A stretch of DNA of 64,000 nucleotides from Candidatus Nanosynbacter sp. HMT-352 (GCF_021222645.1 NZ_CP089520.1:310001-374000), one strand, 5' to 3'; numbered from the stretch's first letter, positions 9,492 to 23,078 are shown. Notes: generated by a model from the sequence alone, not told the origin. A program made the numbers and translations.

Positions 9492-9905
9492 TTATTTATC
9501 CCCTTTCTTTGTACCGTACTTAGAGCGGCCCTTCTTACGGTTGTTGACACCTTGAAGGTCAAGCGCACCGCGTACGATGTGATAACGCACACCCGGAAGG
9601 TCAGGCACACGACCACCGCGGATCAAGACCACAGCGTGCTCCTGCAAGTTGTGACCTTCGCCACCGATGTACGCCCAAACTTCATAGCCGTTATTCAACT
9701 TAACACGAGCAACTTTACGCAAAGCTGAGTTTGGTTTCTTTGGCGTCTTAGTCGTCACACGCACACAAACACCACGCTTAAGCGGTGCATTCTGGTCGTA
9801 ATAACGTGTTTTTAGGGCGTTATGAATACGACCTAGTGCTGGCGACTTGGACTTTTTCTTAGCCGTTTGGCGCGGTTTGCGCACCAATTGGTTGATTGTT
9901 GGCAT
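9492..9905 (-). CDS. rpsL: 30S ribosomal protein S12
   Basis: 137 residues. S12 sits at the decoding centre. Visible are the [14 protein letters not shown] motif and the [21 protein letters not shown] region. The C terminus has the usual basic [11 protein letters not shown]. An AAGGAG site precedes the ATG. Transcription probably starts about 150 bases upstream (see the promoter at 10059-10088). Confidence 0.97.
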   Translation of the reverse strand: MPTINQLVRKPRQTAKKKSKSPALGRIHNALKTRYYDQNAPLKRGVCVRVTTKTPKKPNSALRKVARVKLNNGYEVWAYIGGEGHNLQEHAVVLIRGGRVPDLPGVRYHIVRGALDLQGVNNRKKGRSKYGTKKGDK

Positions 9906-10256
9906 CCAATTTCTCCTTGGTTGATTAACTAATTATGGCAATTTGCCTTACGGTTTGGATTCAGCAACTCCGCCCCGTGTCTATACCTTTTCTGCCGAGA
10001 TTGCGATCTGTACACATTCAAAACACCGCGCACTCCGAAAAGAGGAAACTCTGCGTCTATTCTAGCACAGTTGATAACAATTTGTCTAGCGATTGCTACT
10101 ATTACACTGTCTTTAAGTGATTAATTCGCTCTAGGTATTCAAGCCAAACATAACACTAAGCGTCCTAGTTGTAATTTCATTATATCACTAGCATATTAAA
10201 GTAAAAACTCCACCCCCGTCCGTGGAGTTTTTACTCGACACGGCGAGAGTGGAGTG
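9906..10256 (-). promoter_or_regulatory. rpsL promoter and long leader
   Basis: 351-base region without a protein gene. On the minus strand TAGACA (10083-10088), an 18-bp spacer and an extended -10 TGC-TAGAAT (10059-10064) give a leader of roughly 145 bases before rpsL. No known S12/S7 leader structure was recognised. The rest (10100-10200) is AT-rich with nothing recognised, apart from the terminator at 10202. Confidence 0.55.
10202..10233 (-). terminator. Strong bidirectional terminator
   Basis: TAAAAACTCCAC at 10202-10213 pairs with GTGGAGTTTTTA at 10222-10233, a perfect 12-bp stem with an 8-nt loop. It lies 24 bases beyond the stop of the 10257 gene. Confidence 0.9.
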
Positions 10257-11036
10257 TCACTCCACAGTTGTTTTGAGGCCAAGAATGTCGTTGTACATAC
10301 TTGGTGAAAGCGTGATTCTCGCTCCGGCTGACTCCTTAAAGGCGTCAGCTATTATCGGGGCAAGTCCTTGCCTTGACATGTCATCCGAGATGACGACGTT
10401 AGGAGGTAGGGCTGTGCAGTCCATCAGCACCCAGCCATAGGACCAGATACTGTTGCCGCAGGCGTAGGAGTGTTGCCAGTAAGCTACACTCCTAGGTTCT
10501 GGTGTCTTAGGGACGTCTATAGACATAGACGCCTCTGAGACGTCTGGTCGAATGTCGAAGGTGATCTTAGAGATCGGAATCTCTAAAACATACGATCCAT
10601 TGTTGCCCTCGAAGGCAACTAAAATAGATGTACCCGACGTCCACTCTCCTGCTCCTTTGATGTAGAACAGACCACCGTAATCTACCCGACCGCTGCCGGC
10701 GGTAGTCCTATCCCCTACGGATATGGGATATTCCTTGCCAGGCTCTAATCCAAAGCTAGAGACGACATCGGATAATGTCGCGTCGGTTCTCTTCTCTTCG
10801 CATTCACTAGCCTGCATCGCATATGACAGCATATTGGTCAGCGACCACGCAAGAAACATGGATAGAAAGACATATAACATTCTTTCAACCTTGAGTCTAA
10901 GCTTGGCTGAAGATTTATCCTTCCCATCGTCCATATTTCTAATCTCTACCTCTTTCTGGGACGTCATCGCATTGATGACAAAGATGGAGATTGTCAGACC
11001 GGTCAGGACCGCAAACATTGGCAGGATAAGATACAT
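10257..11036 (-). CDS. Orphan two-helix membrane protein with outer domain
   Basis: About 259 residues, not recognised. AAGGGAG lies six bases upstream of the chosen ATG at 11036; an adjacent ATG at 11039 is also possible. One hydrophobic helix lies at the N terminus, then a charged loop (EVEIRNMDDGKDKSS), a second helix at about 50-70, and a C-terminal domain of about 180 residues that is probably extracytoplasmic. That domain contains three cysteines (SYACGNS, MDCTALP and an earlier SECEEK). It stands alone between a hairpin-leader promoter of the family shared with 1307, 26663 and 27228 and a strong terminator. No function assigned. Confidence 0.75.
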   Translation of the reverse strand: MYLILPMFAVLTGLTISIFVINAMTSQKEVEIRNMDDGKDKSSAKLRLKVERMLYVFLSMFLAWSLTNMLSYAMQASECEEKRTDATLSDVVSSFGLEPGKEYPISVGDRTTAGSGRVDYGGLFYIKGAGEWTSGTSILVAFEGNNGSYVLEIPISKITFDIRPDVSEASMSIDVPKTPEPRSVAYWQHSYACGNSIWSYGWVLMDCTALPPNVVISDDMSRQGLAPIIADAFKESAGARITLSPSMYNDILGLKTTVE

Positions 11037-11122
11037 CATAGTCTCCCTTGCTGTGAAGTACTCTTTCACACGGTTGCGTGAAAGCTGATATAACTTATAT
11101 CATACCTGGGCTAAAAAGTCAA
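11037..11122 (-). promoter_or_regulatory. Promoter and 5' hairpin leader, copy D (short form)
   Basis: Reading on the minus strand: TTGACT (11122-11117), a 17-bp spacer, TATAAG (11099-11094), then AGCTTT opening a 9-bp hairpin (11084-11076 with 11071-11063, one G-U pair, 4-nt loop AACC), then the Shine-Dalgarno AAGGGAG. The arrangement matches copies A and C, although the hairpin sequence differs beyond the first bases. Confidence 0.7.
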
Positions 11123-11202
11123 TACATATCTTCCAAAACAAAGACTTCGAATCTACATACAGTGCTTTATGAGCTACCAAATAAAATAATCATCATACGC
11201 AA

Positions 11203-11235
11203 AACACCCGACCTTATAATCAAGGTACGGGTGTT
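11203..11235 (-). terminator. rpoC terminator
   Basis: AACACCCG-ACCTT (11203-11215) pairs with AAGGT-A-CGGGTGTT (11222-11235), a 13-bp stem with one bulge. On the minus strand it is followed by TTTTG. Confidence 0.75.
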
Positions 11236-11262
11236 GCGGATTATTGCGGCCAGATCTACCTG

Positions 11263-15096
<3,834 letters not shown>

Positions 15097-15097
15097 C

Positions 15098-18000
15098 TTA
15101 CGCGTCCTCCTTTATTTCTTCTACTTCATCAATATCTTGCACGCTCATACCATCGTCAATTTCACCGATGTCATCTGATTCATCCAAGTATGTTTCTTCT
15201 ATCTCATCATCAGTAGCGACAGTTTTATCTTCCGGACCACTTGAAGCAATAACGTGCTCAGCGTCAACTGTTGCCTCGTCGTCAACTAAATCAACTCGAA
15301 GACCCAAACCTTGAAGCTCCTTAACCAACACGTTGAAGGACTCTGGAAGTTTTGGACCGACAATCGGCTCATCCTTAATGATTGATTCGTATGCCTTAGC
15401 GCGACCGTAAACGTCGTCAGACTTAATTGTCAACATTTCCTGTAGGGTTGCAGCGGCACCGTAAGCTTCCAATGCCCAAACCTCCATCTCACCGAATCGC
15501 TGACCACCGTTTTGTGCTTTACCACCAAGTGGCTGCTGAGTAACCATCGTGTATGGACCAGTTGAACGAGCGTGAATCTTGTCAGAAACCATGTGGTGCA
15601 ACTTAATCATATGCATCACACCAACTGTTGTTCGCTCCTCAAATGGTTCACCGGTGCGACCGTCAAACAATTGACTCTTACCGTCACGCGCCAAACCAGC
15701 TTTTTCTAGCTCATCAGAAATCTTCTCACTTGGAACACCGTTAAATGATGGAGTTGCTACGCGGTAGCCCAATGCTCGAGCCGCCATACCAAGGTGAGTT
15801 TCAAAAATCTGACCAAGGTTCATGCGACTTGGCACACCAAGTGGGTTCAAAACTACGTCAACTGGCGTACCATCCTCTAGGAATGGCATATCTTCAACAG
15901 GAAGAACTTTCGCCACAACACCCTTGTTACCGAAGCGTCCGGCCATCTTGTCACCAACGCCAATCTTTCGTAATTGCGCAACGAAGATCTGGATTTGCAT
16001 CAAAACGCCAGCCTTCAATTCGTGACCATTTTCACGACTAAAGATCTTAACGCCAACGACTTTACCGCCGCCCGCGTTGTTCATTCGCTGTGATGTATCG
16101 CGAACGTCCTTAGCCTTTTCACCGAAGATTGCGCGAAGCAGACGTTCCTCAGAGCTCAATTCCTGCTCGCCCTTTGGTGTAATCTTACCAACCAAAACAT
16201 CGCCAGCCTTAACCTCGGAACCGATTTGAACAATTCCGTTCTCATCCAAGTGGCGCAAACTCTCCTCGGAAACGTTCGGGATATCACGCGTCACAATCTC
16301 TGGACCAAGCTTCGTCTCACGAACCTCAACGGTGTAATCTTTAATGTTGATGCTTGTCAATCGATCATCTTCAACCAAACGACGACTCATAATAATCGCA
16401 TCTTCCATGTTGTAGCCGCCCCATGGCATAAAGGCAACCAGAAGGTTTTTACCTAGGGCAATTTCACCGCCAGCAATTGAGGCACCTTCAATCAGAATAT
16501 CGCCCTTCTTCACCTTGTCGCCACGCTCAACGCGGACTTTTTGGTTGTAACAACGATCGTCATTATTCTTCACGAAGTGCTTCAATGTGTAAATCTTTAC
16601 GCCGTCAGCATATTTAACGTGAACTTCATCGGCATCAGCGCGAACGACTTCACCGTCAGCGCTAGCTTGAATCAAGTGACCACTATTCTCAGCCACAGCC
16701 TTTTCAATTCCAGTACCAACAGTTGCGGATTCTGGACACAATAGAGGAACAGCCTGACGTTGCATGTTTGATCCAGTCAAGGCACGGTCGACACGAGTCT
16801 TTTCAATAAATGGCACCAGCGCCGCAGTCGAACCTAGAATCTGGCGGTGAGCTGCGTCCATGTAAGTAACCTGGCTAGCATCAACTTGTGATGGTTGCAT
16901 GTTACTGCGAGCGTTGACGCGCTCGTCGCAGAAAGTTCCGTCTTCATTAAGAGCCTCGCCAGCATCAGCGATAACCTCACCAATTTCCTGTGAAGCATCC
17001 AAGTAAACAAGTTCGTCAGTGACTTTTCCGTCTTTCACACGAAGATATGGAGTCTCAATAAATCCGTATTCGTTAACGCGCGCATAAGCCGCCAAGTTCA
17101 GCACCAAACCGATATTTGCACCTTCTGGCGTTTCCACTGAACAGATACGACCATAGTGAGTTGGGTGGGCGTCGCGGACCTCAAATCCAGCGCGCTCGCG
17201 AGTCAAACCGCCAGGACCAGTCGAGCTCAAACGTCGCTTGTGACTCAACTCTGACAATGGGTTAACTTCGTCAAGTAGCTGTGACAACTGGCTTGAAGTG
17301 AAGAATTCACGAACAGCCGCAACAATCGGACGAGCATTAATTAATTGACTTGGACTAACACTTTCCAAATCCGCCACGCTCATGCGATCCATCGCGTTGC
17401 GTTGCATTCGGAGCATACCAACGCGGAATTGTCGGGCAATCAATTCACCTACCAAGCGAACTCGGCGGTTACTCAATGCGTCAATGTCGTCAGCTGGCTC
17501 CTGAGTATTGTTCAAGCGAATAACTTCACGCAAAATCGCCACCAAATCGCTCATTTGCAATGTACGATTTTCAGCCGTATTAGCGACATCCAGACCCAAG
17601 CGCTGATTCAATTTATAACGACCAACCCGCGAATAATCAAACCGCTTGAAGTCAAAGAACATTCGCTCAATCATCTGACGAGCGTTATCAACTGTCGCCA
17701 AATCACCTGGACGTAATCGACGATAAACCTCAATCAACGCCTCATTGGCACCACGAGAAGTGTCCTTGTCTAAAGTTTCGTCAATATACTTTACGTCACC
17801 AGTATCAATATCAGCGAACAATTCCTTAATTTCGCTAGTCTTTGGATAGCCCAAAGCGCGCAACAAAGTTGTTGCCGGTATCTTACGACGACGGTCGATC
17901 TTTACGTAAATCGTACCGTTAGAAGCCGTCTCAAATTCCATCCAAGCTCCACGTCCTGGAATGATTTTTGCGCCGTAGTAATTACGTCCCGCTACTGTTT

Positions 18001-18451
18001 CAGCAGTGAAGAAAACACCAGCAGAACGAATCAACTGGCTAACAACCACACGCTCCGTACCGTTGATAACGAACGTACCGCGATCAGTCATCCATGGATA
18101 TTCACCGAGGTAAATTTCCTGCTCTTCAACTACACCAGTTGTCTTGTTTGTCAATTCAACTGTTGCGTGTAGCGGAGCTTCAAATGTCAAGTTGTTTTCT
18201 TTGGCAAATTGGTCAGTGTTTTTTGGCTCGCCAAAATAGTATTTGCCGAACTTTAATGACAACTTCTGACCGGTATAGTCGTCAATTGGGTTAACTTCTG
18301 AAAATATCTCACTCAAGCCTTCTTCGACGAACCAGCGCCAAGAATCTTTTTGGTGAGCGATCAAGTTTGGCAGCGGCAGGGCATTATCACCAGAGGTGAA
18401 ATAGACGCGCTCGCTGCTTGTGGTTGGTTTTTTTGCCACAGGCGTAAACAC
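15098..18451 (-). CDS. rpoB: DNA-directed RNA polymerase subunit beta
   Basis: 1117 residues. The rifampicin-pocket region is present (SQLSQLLDEVNPLSELSHKR, then SSTGPGGLTRERAGFEVRD), as are GGYNMEDAII and the C-terminal QPLGGKAQNGGQRFGEMEVWALE. The C terminus ends in a long acidic tail. The GTG at 18451 gives the longest form, but its Shine-Dalgarno GAGGAG directly abuts it; a second GTG at 18436 is better spaced (about 11 bases) and may be the true start. The rplK-A-J-L genes that often precede rpoB are not here; tmk lies upstream with its stop about 155 bases away. Confidence 0.97.
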   Translation of the reverse strand: MFTPVAKKPTTSSERVYFTSGDNALPLPNLIAHQKDSWRWFVEEGLSEIFSEVNPIDDYTGQKLSLKFGKYYFGEPKNTDQFAKENNLTFEAPLHATVELTNKTTGVVEEQEIYLGEYPWMTDRGTFVINGTERVVVSQLIRSAGVFFTAETVAGRNYYGAKIIPGRGAWMEFETASNGTIYVKIDRRRKIPATTLLRALGYPKTSEIKELFADIDTGDVKYIDETLDKDTSRGANEALIEVYRRLRPGDLATVDNARQMIERMFFDFKRFDYSRVGRYKLNQRLGLDVANTAENRTLQMSDLVAILREVIRLNNTQEPADDIDALSNRRVRLVGELIARQFRVGMLRMQRNAMDRMSVADLESVSPSQLINARPIVAAVREFFTSSQLSQLLDEVNPLSELSHKRRLSSTGPGGLTRERAGFEVRDAHPTHYGRICSVETPEGANIGLVLNLAAYARVNEYGFIETPYLRVKDGKVTDELVYLDASQEIGEVIADAGEALNEDGTFCDERVNARSNMQPSQVDASQVTYMDAAHRQILGSTAALVPFIEKTRVDRALTGSNMQRQAVPLLCPESATVGTGIEKAVAENSGHLIQASADGEVVRADADEVHVKYADGVKIYTLKHFVKNNDDRCYNQKVRVERGDKVKKGDILIEGASIAGGEIALGKNLLVAFMPWGGYNMEDAIIMSRRLVEDDRLTSINIKDYTVEVRETKLGPEIVTRDIPNVSEESLRHLDENGIVQIGSEVKAGDVLVGKITPKGEQELSSEERLLRAIFGEKAKDVRDTSQRMNNAGGGKVVGVKIFSRENGHELKAGVLMQIQIFVAQLRKIGVGDKMAGRFGNKGVVAKVLPVEDMPFLEDGTPVDVVLNPLGVPSRMNLGQIFETHLGMAARALGYRVATPSFNGVPSEKISDELEKAGLARDGKSQLFDGRTGEPFEERTTVGVMHMIKLHHMVSDKIHARSTGPYTMVTQQPLGGKAQNGGQRFGEMEVWALEAYGAAATLQEMLTIKSDDVYGRAKAYESIIKDEPIVGPKLPESFNVLVKELQGLGLRVDLVDDEATVDAEHVIASSGPEDKTVATDDEIEETYLDESDDIGEIDDGMSVQDIDEVEEIKEDA

Positions 18452-18571
18452 TCCTCGCTTTAATTAGTGGTTAATAGACGGCTGTGAAGATCTCTAATTC
18501 ATAGCCCAAAATCACGATTTGCCTACTCGCAATTTTTACCCGCCATGAATACACTACTTCTATAACTACTC

Positions 18572-18600
18572 ATTATGACGAAAAACGTCAATAAAATCAA
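18572..18600 (-). promoter_or_regulatory. rpoBC promoter
   Basis: Minus strand TTGATT (18600-18595), a 17-bp spacer and CATAAT (18577-18572). It leaves a leader of about 115 bases before rpoB. It lies just behind the tmk stop, so rpoBC need not depend on upstream transcription. Confidence 0.55.
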
Positions 18601-18608
18601 GGGTTTTA

Positions 18609-19253
18609 CTAGTGTTTTTCGATATTATCAATCAACATATCATGAACTTCGTCAATCGTCCCGTCAGCCGAAACTACCGGAATTCCGTACGCCTCGGCAA
18701 TCTCCAGATATCCATCGTCGACTTTTTTCTGAAAATCTTGCCCGCGCGACTCAAAAGTGTCAGGATTTTTCAGCTCGCCGCGCATAGAAATTCGCGATTC
18801 CCGCTTCTCTCGGCTCAAACTTAAAATAACCATAACATTTGGCTGCAAATATTTTTCATCAGTAAACAGTTCCGTCAATCTCAAAATCTCTGATTCATCA
18901 AAGCCCTCGCCTCGCCCCTGATAAACCAGCGTTGAGATATAATTTCTCGCGCTCAAAACAATCTCCCCACGTTCCAACGCAGGCTGAATTTTTTCCCGCC
19001 ACAATTCACGCCGAGCTGCAGAAAATAGTGCCACATTCACCGCCGCAGAGCGCGCCAAATCGCCATTTTTAATAACTTTTCGAAGTTCATTTGCTATCGG
19101 AGTTGATTTTTCCGGATCGTCACTTCCCGGCTCTTCAATCACGCAAACCGTTCGCCCGATTGACCGAAAATATTCCGCCAATTTCGCGACCTGTGTAGAC
19201 TTGCCCGTTCCGTCATTACCCTCGATAACTATATATTTTCCCGCACTACTCAT
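18609..19253 (-). CDS. tmk: Thymidylate kinase
   Basis: Phosphorylates dTMP to dTDP. 214 residues from the ATG at 19253, which overlaps the upstream stop region (TAGTGATG). The P-loop IEGNDGTGKST lies near residue 8, the dTMP-binding EEPGSDD near 41, and the ARNYISTLVYQG region follows. Third gene of a tightly packed dcd-HIT-tmk operon that, with thyA and folA nearby, covers dTTP supply. Confidence 0.9.
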   Translation of the reverse strand: MSSAGKYIVIEGNDGTGKSTQVAKLAEYFRSIGRTVCVIEEPGSDDPEKSTPIANELRKVIKNGDLARSAAVNVALFSAARRELWREKIQPALERGEIVLSARNYISTLVYQGRGEGFDESEILRLTELFTDEKYLQPNVMVILSLSREKRESRISMRGELKNPDTFESRGQDFQKKVDDGYLEIAEAYGIPVVSADGTIDEVHDMLIDNIEKH

Positions 19254-19255
19254 CA

Positions 19256-19699
19256 CTACCTCATAATCACAGTGTGTGGCCTATTCAGATAAATCATCAT
19301 CTTTTTCACCTTGCCGTCAACTTTTATAAAATGCGTATGTTGGTGCGCCATTGACCTAGATTTACTTCCTTGCGCCCGAGCGTAAATCGAATAGCCGTTA
19401 TTCTCAAACTTCGCAATCTGATTCATATAGTCAATTTTTTCCTCATCGCTCAAATTCGCCAATGAATCCACGTGCCGTTTCGGTATAATCATCAAATGAT
19501 CATCCACGCCGCAGCCATCCCAAAAATTATAGCCAAATCTATTCTTAATAATCAGGCAATGCGCAGTTTCATCAACTACCTGATCTGTGTGATGCTTTAC
19601 CAATTGACAAAAATCGCAGCCGTCAGACTTATGCTTTCTCCTGTGATCGATATATTCTTTTTCTTTCGTTCGCGATCGAAACATTGAACCTGCCATCAT
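19256..19699 (-). CDS. HIT-family protein
   Basis: About 147 residues. It has the histidine triad HQHTHF near residue 120 and an N-terminal CDFC pair of the zinc-binding kind found in many HIT proteins. HIT proteins hydrolyse or transfer nucleotidyl groups (AMP-lysine, dinucleoside polyphosphates and similar). It sits between dcd and tmk with overlapping stops and starts, so a housecleaning role in nucleotide metabolism is likely (inference). ATGs at 19699 and 19696 are both possible. Confidence 0.88.
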   Translation of the reverse strand: MMAGSMFRSRTKEKEYIDHRRKHKSDGCDFCQLVKHHTDQVVDETAHCLIIKNRFGYNFWDGCGVDDHLMIIPKRHVDSLANLSDEEKIDYMNQIAKFENNGYSIYARAQGSKSRSMAHQHTHFIKVDGKVKKMMIYLNRPHTVIMR

Positions 19700-20418
19700 C
19701 ACAAAATCCCCTCGCTTAGACCCGGAATTTCCATCGGTTTATGACGATTATCCTTAAATGCCCGCGGCAACATCATTTCTGGACGCCAAGTCTTTATCAA
19801 TTCATCCAAATCGTCAGTGTGCTGATATTTACCGCTCATTCCGCCGCGTCCACTAGCATATCCGCCGTCAACCTGACCAGTGTGATGAAAAATCAATTGC
19901 CCAATACGTTCGCCAACAGGCAAAACTACACTCTCATGCTTATTCAAATTGTAAATCTCAAGCGTAATCCGATTGATATATCCCGGATCAACCCAGCCAG
20001 CATCAAAACACACCGCCACGCCGTTTCGCCCCCAAGAGCTACGACTTTTCACCTCAGCCGCGCCGCCATGCGTCCGAATTCCAACAAATTCGTGCGTGTG
20101 TGCCAAAATTCGCTCACCAGGCTTCAGTACGATTATCGGATGCTCTGGCGGAATATTCTTAAATTCCCGAAAACCGTGCCGGTCACACCATTCGGCATGC
20201 GGAATCGCCTTAAGTGGACCCTTGAAGTATCGATTGACATCGGACTCGTCAAACGGATTATAAACTCGTGAAATCTCATCATATTCCTGTTTATAAAAAT
20301 TAAAGCCTAGCGTAAAATCTAAGCTGGCTTCCGATACGTTTTTTGGGTTGAACGGCGTACAGACAATTGTCCCGTCTTCAATCGCCGCTAATATGTCTTT
20401 ATTTGAATACACGCTCAC
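19699..20418 (-). CDS. dcd: dCTP deaminase
   Basis: Deaminates dCTP to dUTP, the usual route to dUMP for thymidylate synthase. The trimeric dUTPase/Dcd fold is visible: PGERILAHTHE, then EVKSRSSWGRNGV, then GWVDPGYINRITLEIYN with the catalytic Glu, and PVGERIGQLIF. The start GTG at 20418 is chosen for GGGAGG six bases upstream; the longer open frame would bury that site. About 239 residues, longer than E. coli Dcd (193). Its promoter lies at 20457-20485. First gene of dcd-HIT-tmk. Confidence 0.9.
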   Translation of the reverse strand: MSVYSNKDILAAIEDGTIVCTPFNPKNVSEASLDFTLGFNFYKQEYDEISRVYNPFDESDVNRYFKGPLKAIPHAEWCDRHGFREFKNIPPEHPIIVLKPGERILAHTHEFVGIRTHGGAAEVKSRSSWGRNGVAVCFDAGWVDPGYINRITLEIYNLNKHESVVLPVGERIGQLIFHHTGQVDGGYASGRGGMSGKYQHTDDLDELIKTWRPEMMLPRAFKDNRHKPMEIPGLSEGIL

Positions 20419-20456
20419 TAAACACCTCCCATTGCGTGATTTTTCTACCAATTCTT

Positions 20457-20485
20457 ATTATGGCAAGTTTACGCATTCCTATCAA
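20457..20485 (-). promoter_or_regulatory. dcd promoter
   Basis: Minus strand TTGATA (20485-20480), 17 bp, CATAAT (20462-20457), with a short leader carrying GGGAGG. It lies divergent to and close behind the folA promoter. Confidence 0.6.
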
Positions 20486-20522
20486 GCTTTCGGTAAATTT
20501 TACAGCATGTTAAACTGAAATT

Positions 20523-21017
20523 ATGGAAAAAGCCATTATTGTAGCTTACGATAAAAACCGCGCCATCGGTCAAAATGGCGATATGCCGTGGGGGCGAAGT
20601 CTGCCAGCCGACTTGGTGAATTTTAAGCGTTTGACGAGAAATAGCAACGTCATCATGGGCAGAAAAACGTTTGAGTCAATTGGCTCGCGACCGCTTCCAG
20701 ACAGAGAAAATATTGTCATCTCATCAAAACCGACAGGTGTTAAAAAAGTTCTTACGGCTATGAATTTACGAAGCGCCCTGGCTCTATCCCGATATCCGAC
20801 TTTTATTATTGGCGGCTCGCAAGTTTATAAAGACGCGCTAGATATTCCAGAAATTGACACTATTTACGCCACGGAAATTGACGCCGAATTCCCCGATGCT
20901 GACACTTTTTTCCCAGAAATAGATATGGACGCATGGGAAGAAGTAGGTCGCGTACATCATTCGGCAGATAACGAAAATAATTACGATTTTGATTTTGTGA
21001 CGTATAAAAGAAAATAG
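20523..21017 (+). CDS. folA: Dihydrofolate reductase
   Basis: Reduces dihydrofolate to tetrahydrofolate, regenerating the cofactor used by ThyA. 164 residues: AIIVAYDKNRAIGQNGDMPW at the N terminus, the NVIMGRKTFESIG NADPH loop, and FIIGGSQVYKDAL. The ATG lies six bases after TAAACT with no Shine-Dalgarno, so it is likely leaderless. Divergent from dcd. Confidence 0.95.
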   Translation: MEKAIIVAYDKNRAIGQNGDMPWGRSLPADLVNFKRLTRNSNVIMGRKTFESIGSRPLPDRENIVISSKPTGVKKVLTAMNLRSALALSRYPTFIIGGSQVYKDALDIPEIDTIYATEIDAEFPDADTFFPEIDMDAWEEVGRVHHSADNENNYDFDFVTYKRK

Positions 21018-21027
21018 CCTTCTTAAA

Positions 21028-21056
21028 TTGACAGTATTTGGTATTTGTGGTATAGT
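21028..21056 (+). promoter_or_regulatory. Consensus promoter giving a leaderless mRNA
   Basis: TTGACA at 21028-21033, a 17-bp spacer and TATAGT at 21051-21056; the ATG at 21064 is only seven bases behind the -10. This is the clearest example of the leaderless pattern in the window. Confidence 0.85.
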
Positions 21057-21063
21057 AGAGACT

Positions 21064-21396
21064 ATGGACGAGCGATCTATGATACGAGCTACAACCCTTG
21101 AACGTATAAAAGGCACTACGGTTGCGGACCTACCAGAGGGTAAAACAATAATACTATATGGCAAACCTACTGAAGAAGGCGCGATATTCAAAGATAAAGC
21201 CCCTGTTATGGAAAAATGGACAGACGAAAACGGAAAAGCTAGAGCAATAGGAAAGTGTGCGACTATACTATATGATACTGCTACTCGAGAGTTTAGCGTT
21301 ATTCTACCCGATCAAGAGATTACTGGTCTACAACCGTCTGGTATTGAAAACGACAATTATATGATTCTTACAGCTAAAGAATCTGACGAAGAATAG
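21064..21396 (+). CDS. Small soluble hypothetical protein
   Basis: 110 residues, not recognised. The start is set by the promoter at 21028-21056; the open frame that begins at 21028 would start inside the -35 box. A predicted mixed alpha/beta protein with an acidic end (ESDEE) and no membrane segment or known motif. It lies alone between folA and the convergent thyA. Confidence 0.7.
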   Translation: MDERSMIRATTLERIKGTTVADLPEGKTIILYGKPTEEGAIFKDKAPVMEKWTDENGKARAIGKCATILYDTATREFSVILPDQEITGLQPSGIENDNYMILTAKESDEE

Positions 21397-21447
21397 ACAT
21401 CAATCACCTCAACAGACGAATGTAAATCACCGACCGCGAGAATCACA

Positions 21448-22386
21448 CTACACAGCGATCGGCGCTTTTATTGCTGGATGGCACTCATAATTCTCCAGGC
21501 GAATATCATCAATCGTGAAATCGTCAATATTCTTGATGTCTGGATTGAGCCACAACTTAGGCGGCGTTAGTGGGTTCCTCGATAATTGCTCGTCAACTTG
21601 CGTGCGATGATTATTGTAAATATGCGCACTATTTAAGGTATGGATAAGCTCGCCGGGTTGCTTGTCGGTAACTTGAGCGACAATCGACAGAAGCAGCGCA
21701 TAGCTGGCAATATTAAACGGCACGCCCAGGAACATGTCCGCCGAACGCTGCGTCAGAGCTAGATCCAGCCTATCTTTCTCGCAGTCTTTACCAGGTCTTA
21801 CGTTAAATTGAAACATCGTATGACACGGAGGCAGCCCGCCAGCTTGGACGATATCATTAATTTCCGCCACATTCCACGCGCTCACGATATTCCGACGCGA
21901 CTCTGGATTCGTCTTTATTATGTCAATGGCGTTCTGAATCTGGTCAATAATTCCGCCCTTCCCGTCCGGCCATTTTCGCCATTGGACACCATAAACAGGA
22001 CCCAAATTTCCCCATTCTTCAGCAAAATCATGATCGTTCGCAATCTTATCAATAAATTCCTTCATTCCAGCGCGCCACTCATCGCCGTTAATTTCTGGTA
22101 TTTTCTGACCAGTTTTTTCTAGATAATTTTTATATGGCCACTCATCCCAAATATGAACGCCGTTTTGCGCCAAATATTCAATATTGCCCGTACCCTTAAG
22201 AAACCATAAAAGCTCATGAGCAACGCTTTTGAAATATAACTTCTTAGTGGTCATAGCCGGAAATCCGTCCGCCAAATTATATCGCGTCTGAATGCCAAAA
22301 ATTTCTGTCGTCCCCGTCCCCGTACGATCACCTTTTTGCACACCGTTATCACGAACGTATTTCAATGCGTCTAAATATTGCCTCAT
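21448..22386 (-). CDS. thyA: Thymidylate synthase (ThyA type)
   Basis: Methylates dUMP to dTMP using methylene-tetrahydrofolate. 312 residues: [14 protein letters not shown] near the N terminus, the catalytic Cys in [33 protein letters not shown], and the H-x-Y signature AHIYNNH. It is somewhat longer than E. coli ThyA because of an insertion around residues 85-150, as in the long ThyA class. With folA, dcd and tmk it completes the dTTP route. Confidence 0.95.
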   Translation of the reverse strand: MRQYLDALKYVRDNGVQKGDRTGTGTTEIFGIQTRYNLADGFPAMTTKKLYFKSVAHELLWFLKGTGNIEYLAQNGVHIWDEWPYKNYLEKTGQKIPEINGDEWRAGMKEFIDKIANDHDFAEEWGNLGPVYGVQWRKWPDGKGGIIDQIQNAIDIIKTNPESRRNIVSAWNVAEINDIVQAGGLPPCHTMFQFNVRPGKDCEKDRLDLALTQRSADMFLGVPFNIASYALLLSIVAQVTDKQPGELIHTLNSAHIYNNHRTQVDEQLSRNPLTPPKLWLNPDIKNIDDFTIDDIRLENYECHPAIKAPIAV

Positions 22387-22477
22387 AGACCCTCCTTGCC
22401 TACTTCAAATTATGACAATATCCTCCAAAAACCACAAGCAGAATCACTAGTAGTTTTAACAACAAATGCGCAAATTT

Positions 22478-23071
22478 TTACGACAATTTAGTCAAGACTT
22501 TATCAATCAGTCCGTATTTTACGGCTTCATCTGGCGTCATCCAATAGTCACGTTCCATGTCAGACTTAACCTTAGCTAATTTCTGACCAGTGTTTTTCGC
22601 CATAATCTTCGCTAACATCTCCTTAACCTCCAAAGTTTCCTTCATGTCAATTTCCATGTCGGTCACTTTGCCGTGCGTTCCAGAAGACGGCTGATGAATC
22701 ATAACCTTGGCATGCGGCAAACAAAACCTCTTCCCCTTAGCGCCAGAACTGAGCAAAAACGCGCCCATGCTTGCCTGCAAACCAATTCCATACGTTGCCA
22801 CATCGGGCTTAATAAAATTCATCGTGTCATAAATTGCCATACCGTCATAAACGCTGCCGCCTGGACTATTGATATATAGCGATATATCAGCCTGCGGGTC
22901 AACGTATGCCAAATGCAGTAATTGCGCCACTACACTGTTAGCAGTATGCTCGTTAACGTCTTCGCCAAGGAAAATAATTCTCTCATTCAACAATCTCGAA
23001 TAGATATCAAAAGCACGCTCGCCGTCGGCCGACTTTTCAACGACAGTTGGAATGAGATATGATTTTGGCAT
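22478..23071 (-). CDS. clpP: ATP-dependent Clp protease proteolytic subunit
   Basis: 197 residues, full length. Catalytic Ser in [17 protein letters not shown] and His in [14 protein letters not shown]; the Asp lies further on as expected. Last gene of hisS-tig-clpP, seven bases behind trigger factor, a chaperone-protease pairing common in bacteria. Likely partner of the ClpC-type ATPase at 56425-58881. Confidence 0.96.
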   Translation of the reverse strand: MPKSYLIPTVVEKSADGERAFDIYSRLLNERIIFLGEDVNEHTANSVVAQLLHLAYVDPQADISLYINSPGGSVYDGMAIYDTMNFIKPDVATYGIGLQASMGAFLLSSGAKGKRFCLPHAKVMIHQPSSGTHGKVTDMEIDMKETLEVKEMLAKIMAKNTGQKLAKVKSDMERDYWMTPDEAVKYGLIDKVLTKLS

Positions 23072-23078
23072 ATTTACC

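Noticed and set aside
10723..11088. Plus-strand frame opposite the 10257 gene
   Set aside because: Antisense to a gene with promoter, Shine-Dalgarno and terminator.
19741..20271. 176-codon plus-strand frame inside dcd
   Set aside because: Antisense shadow of an enzyme with clear motifs.
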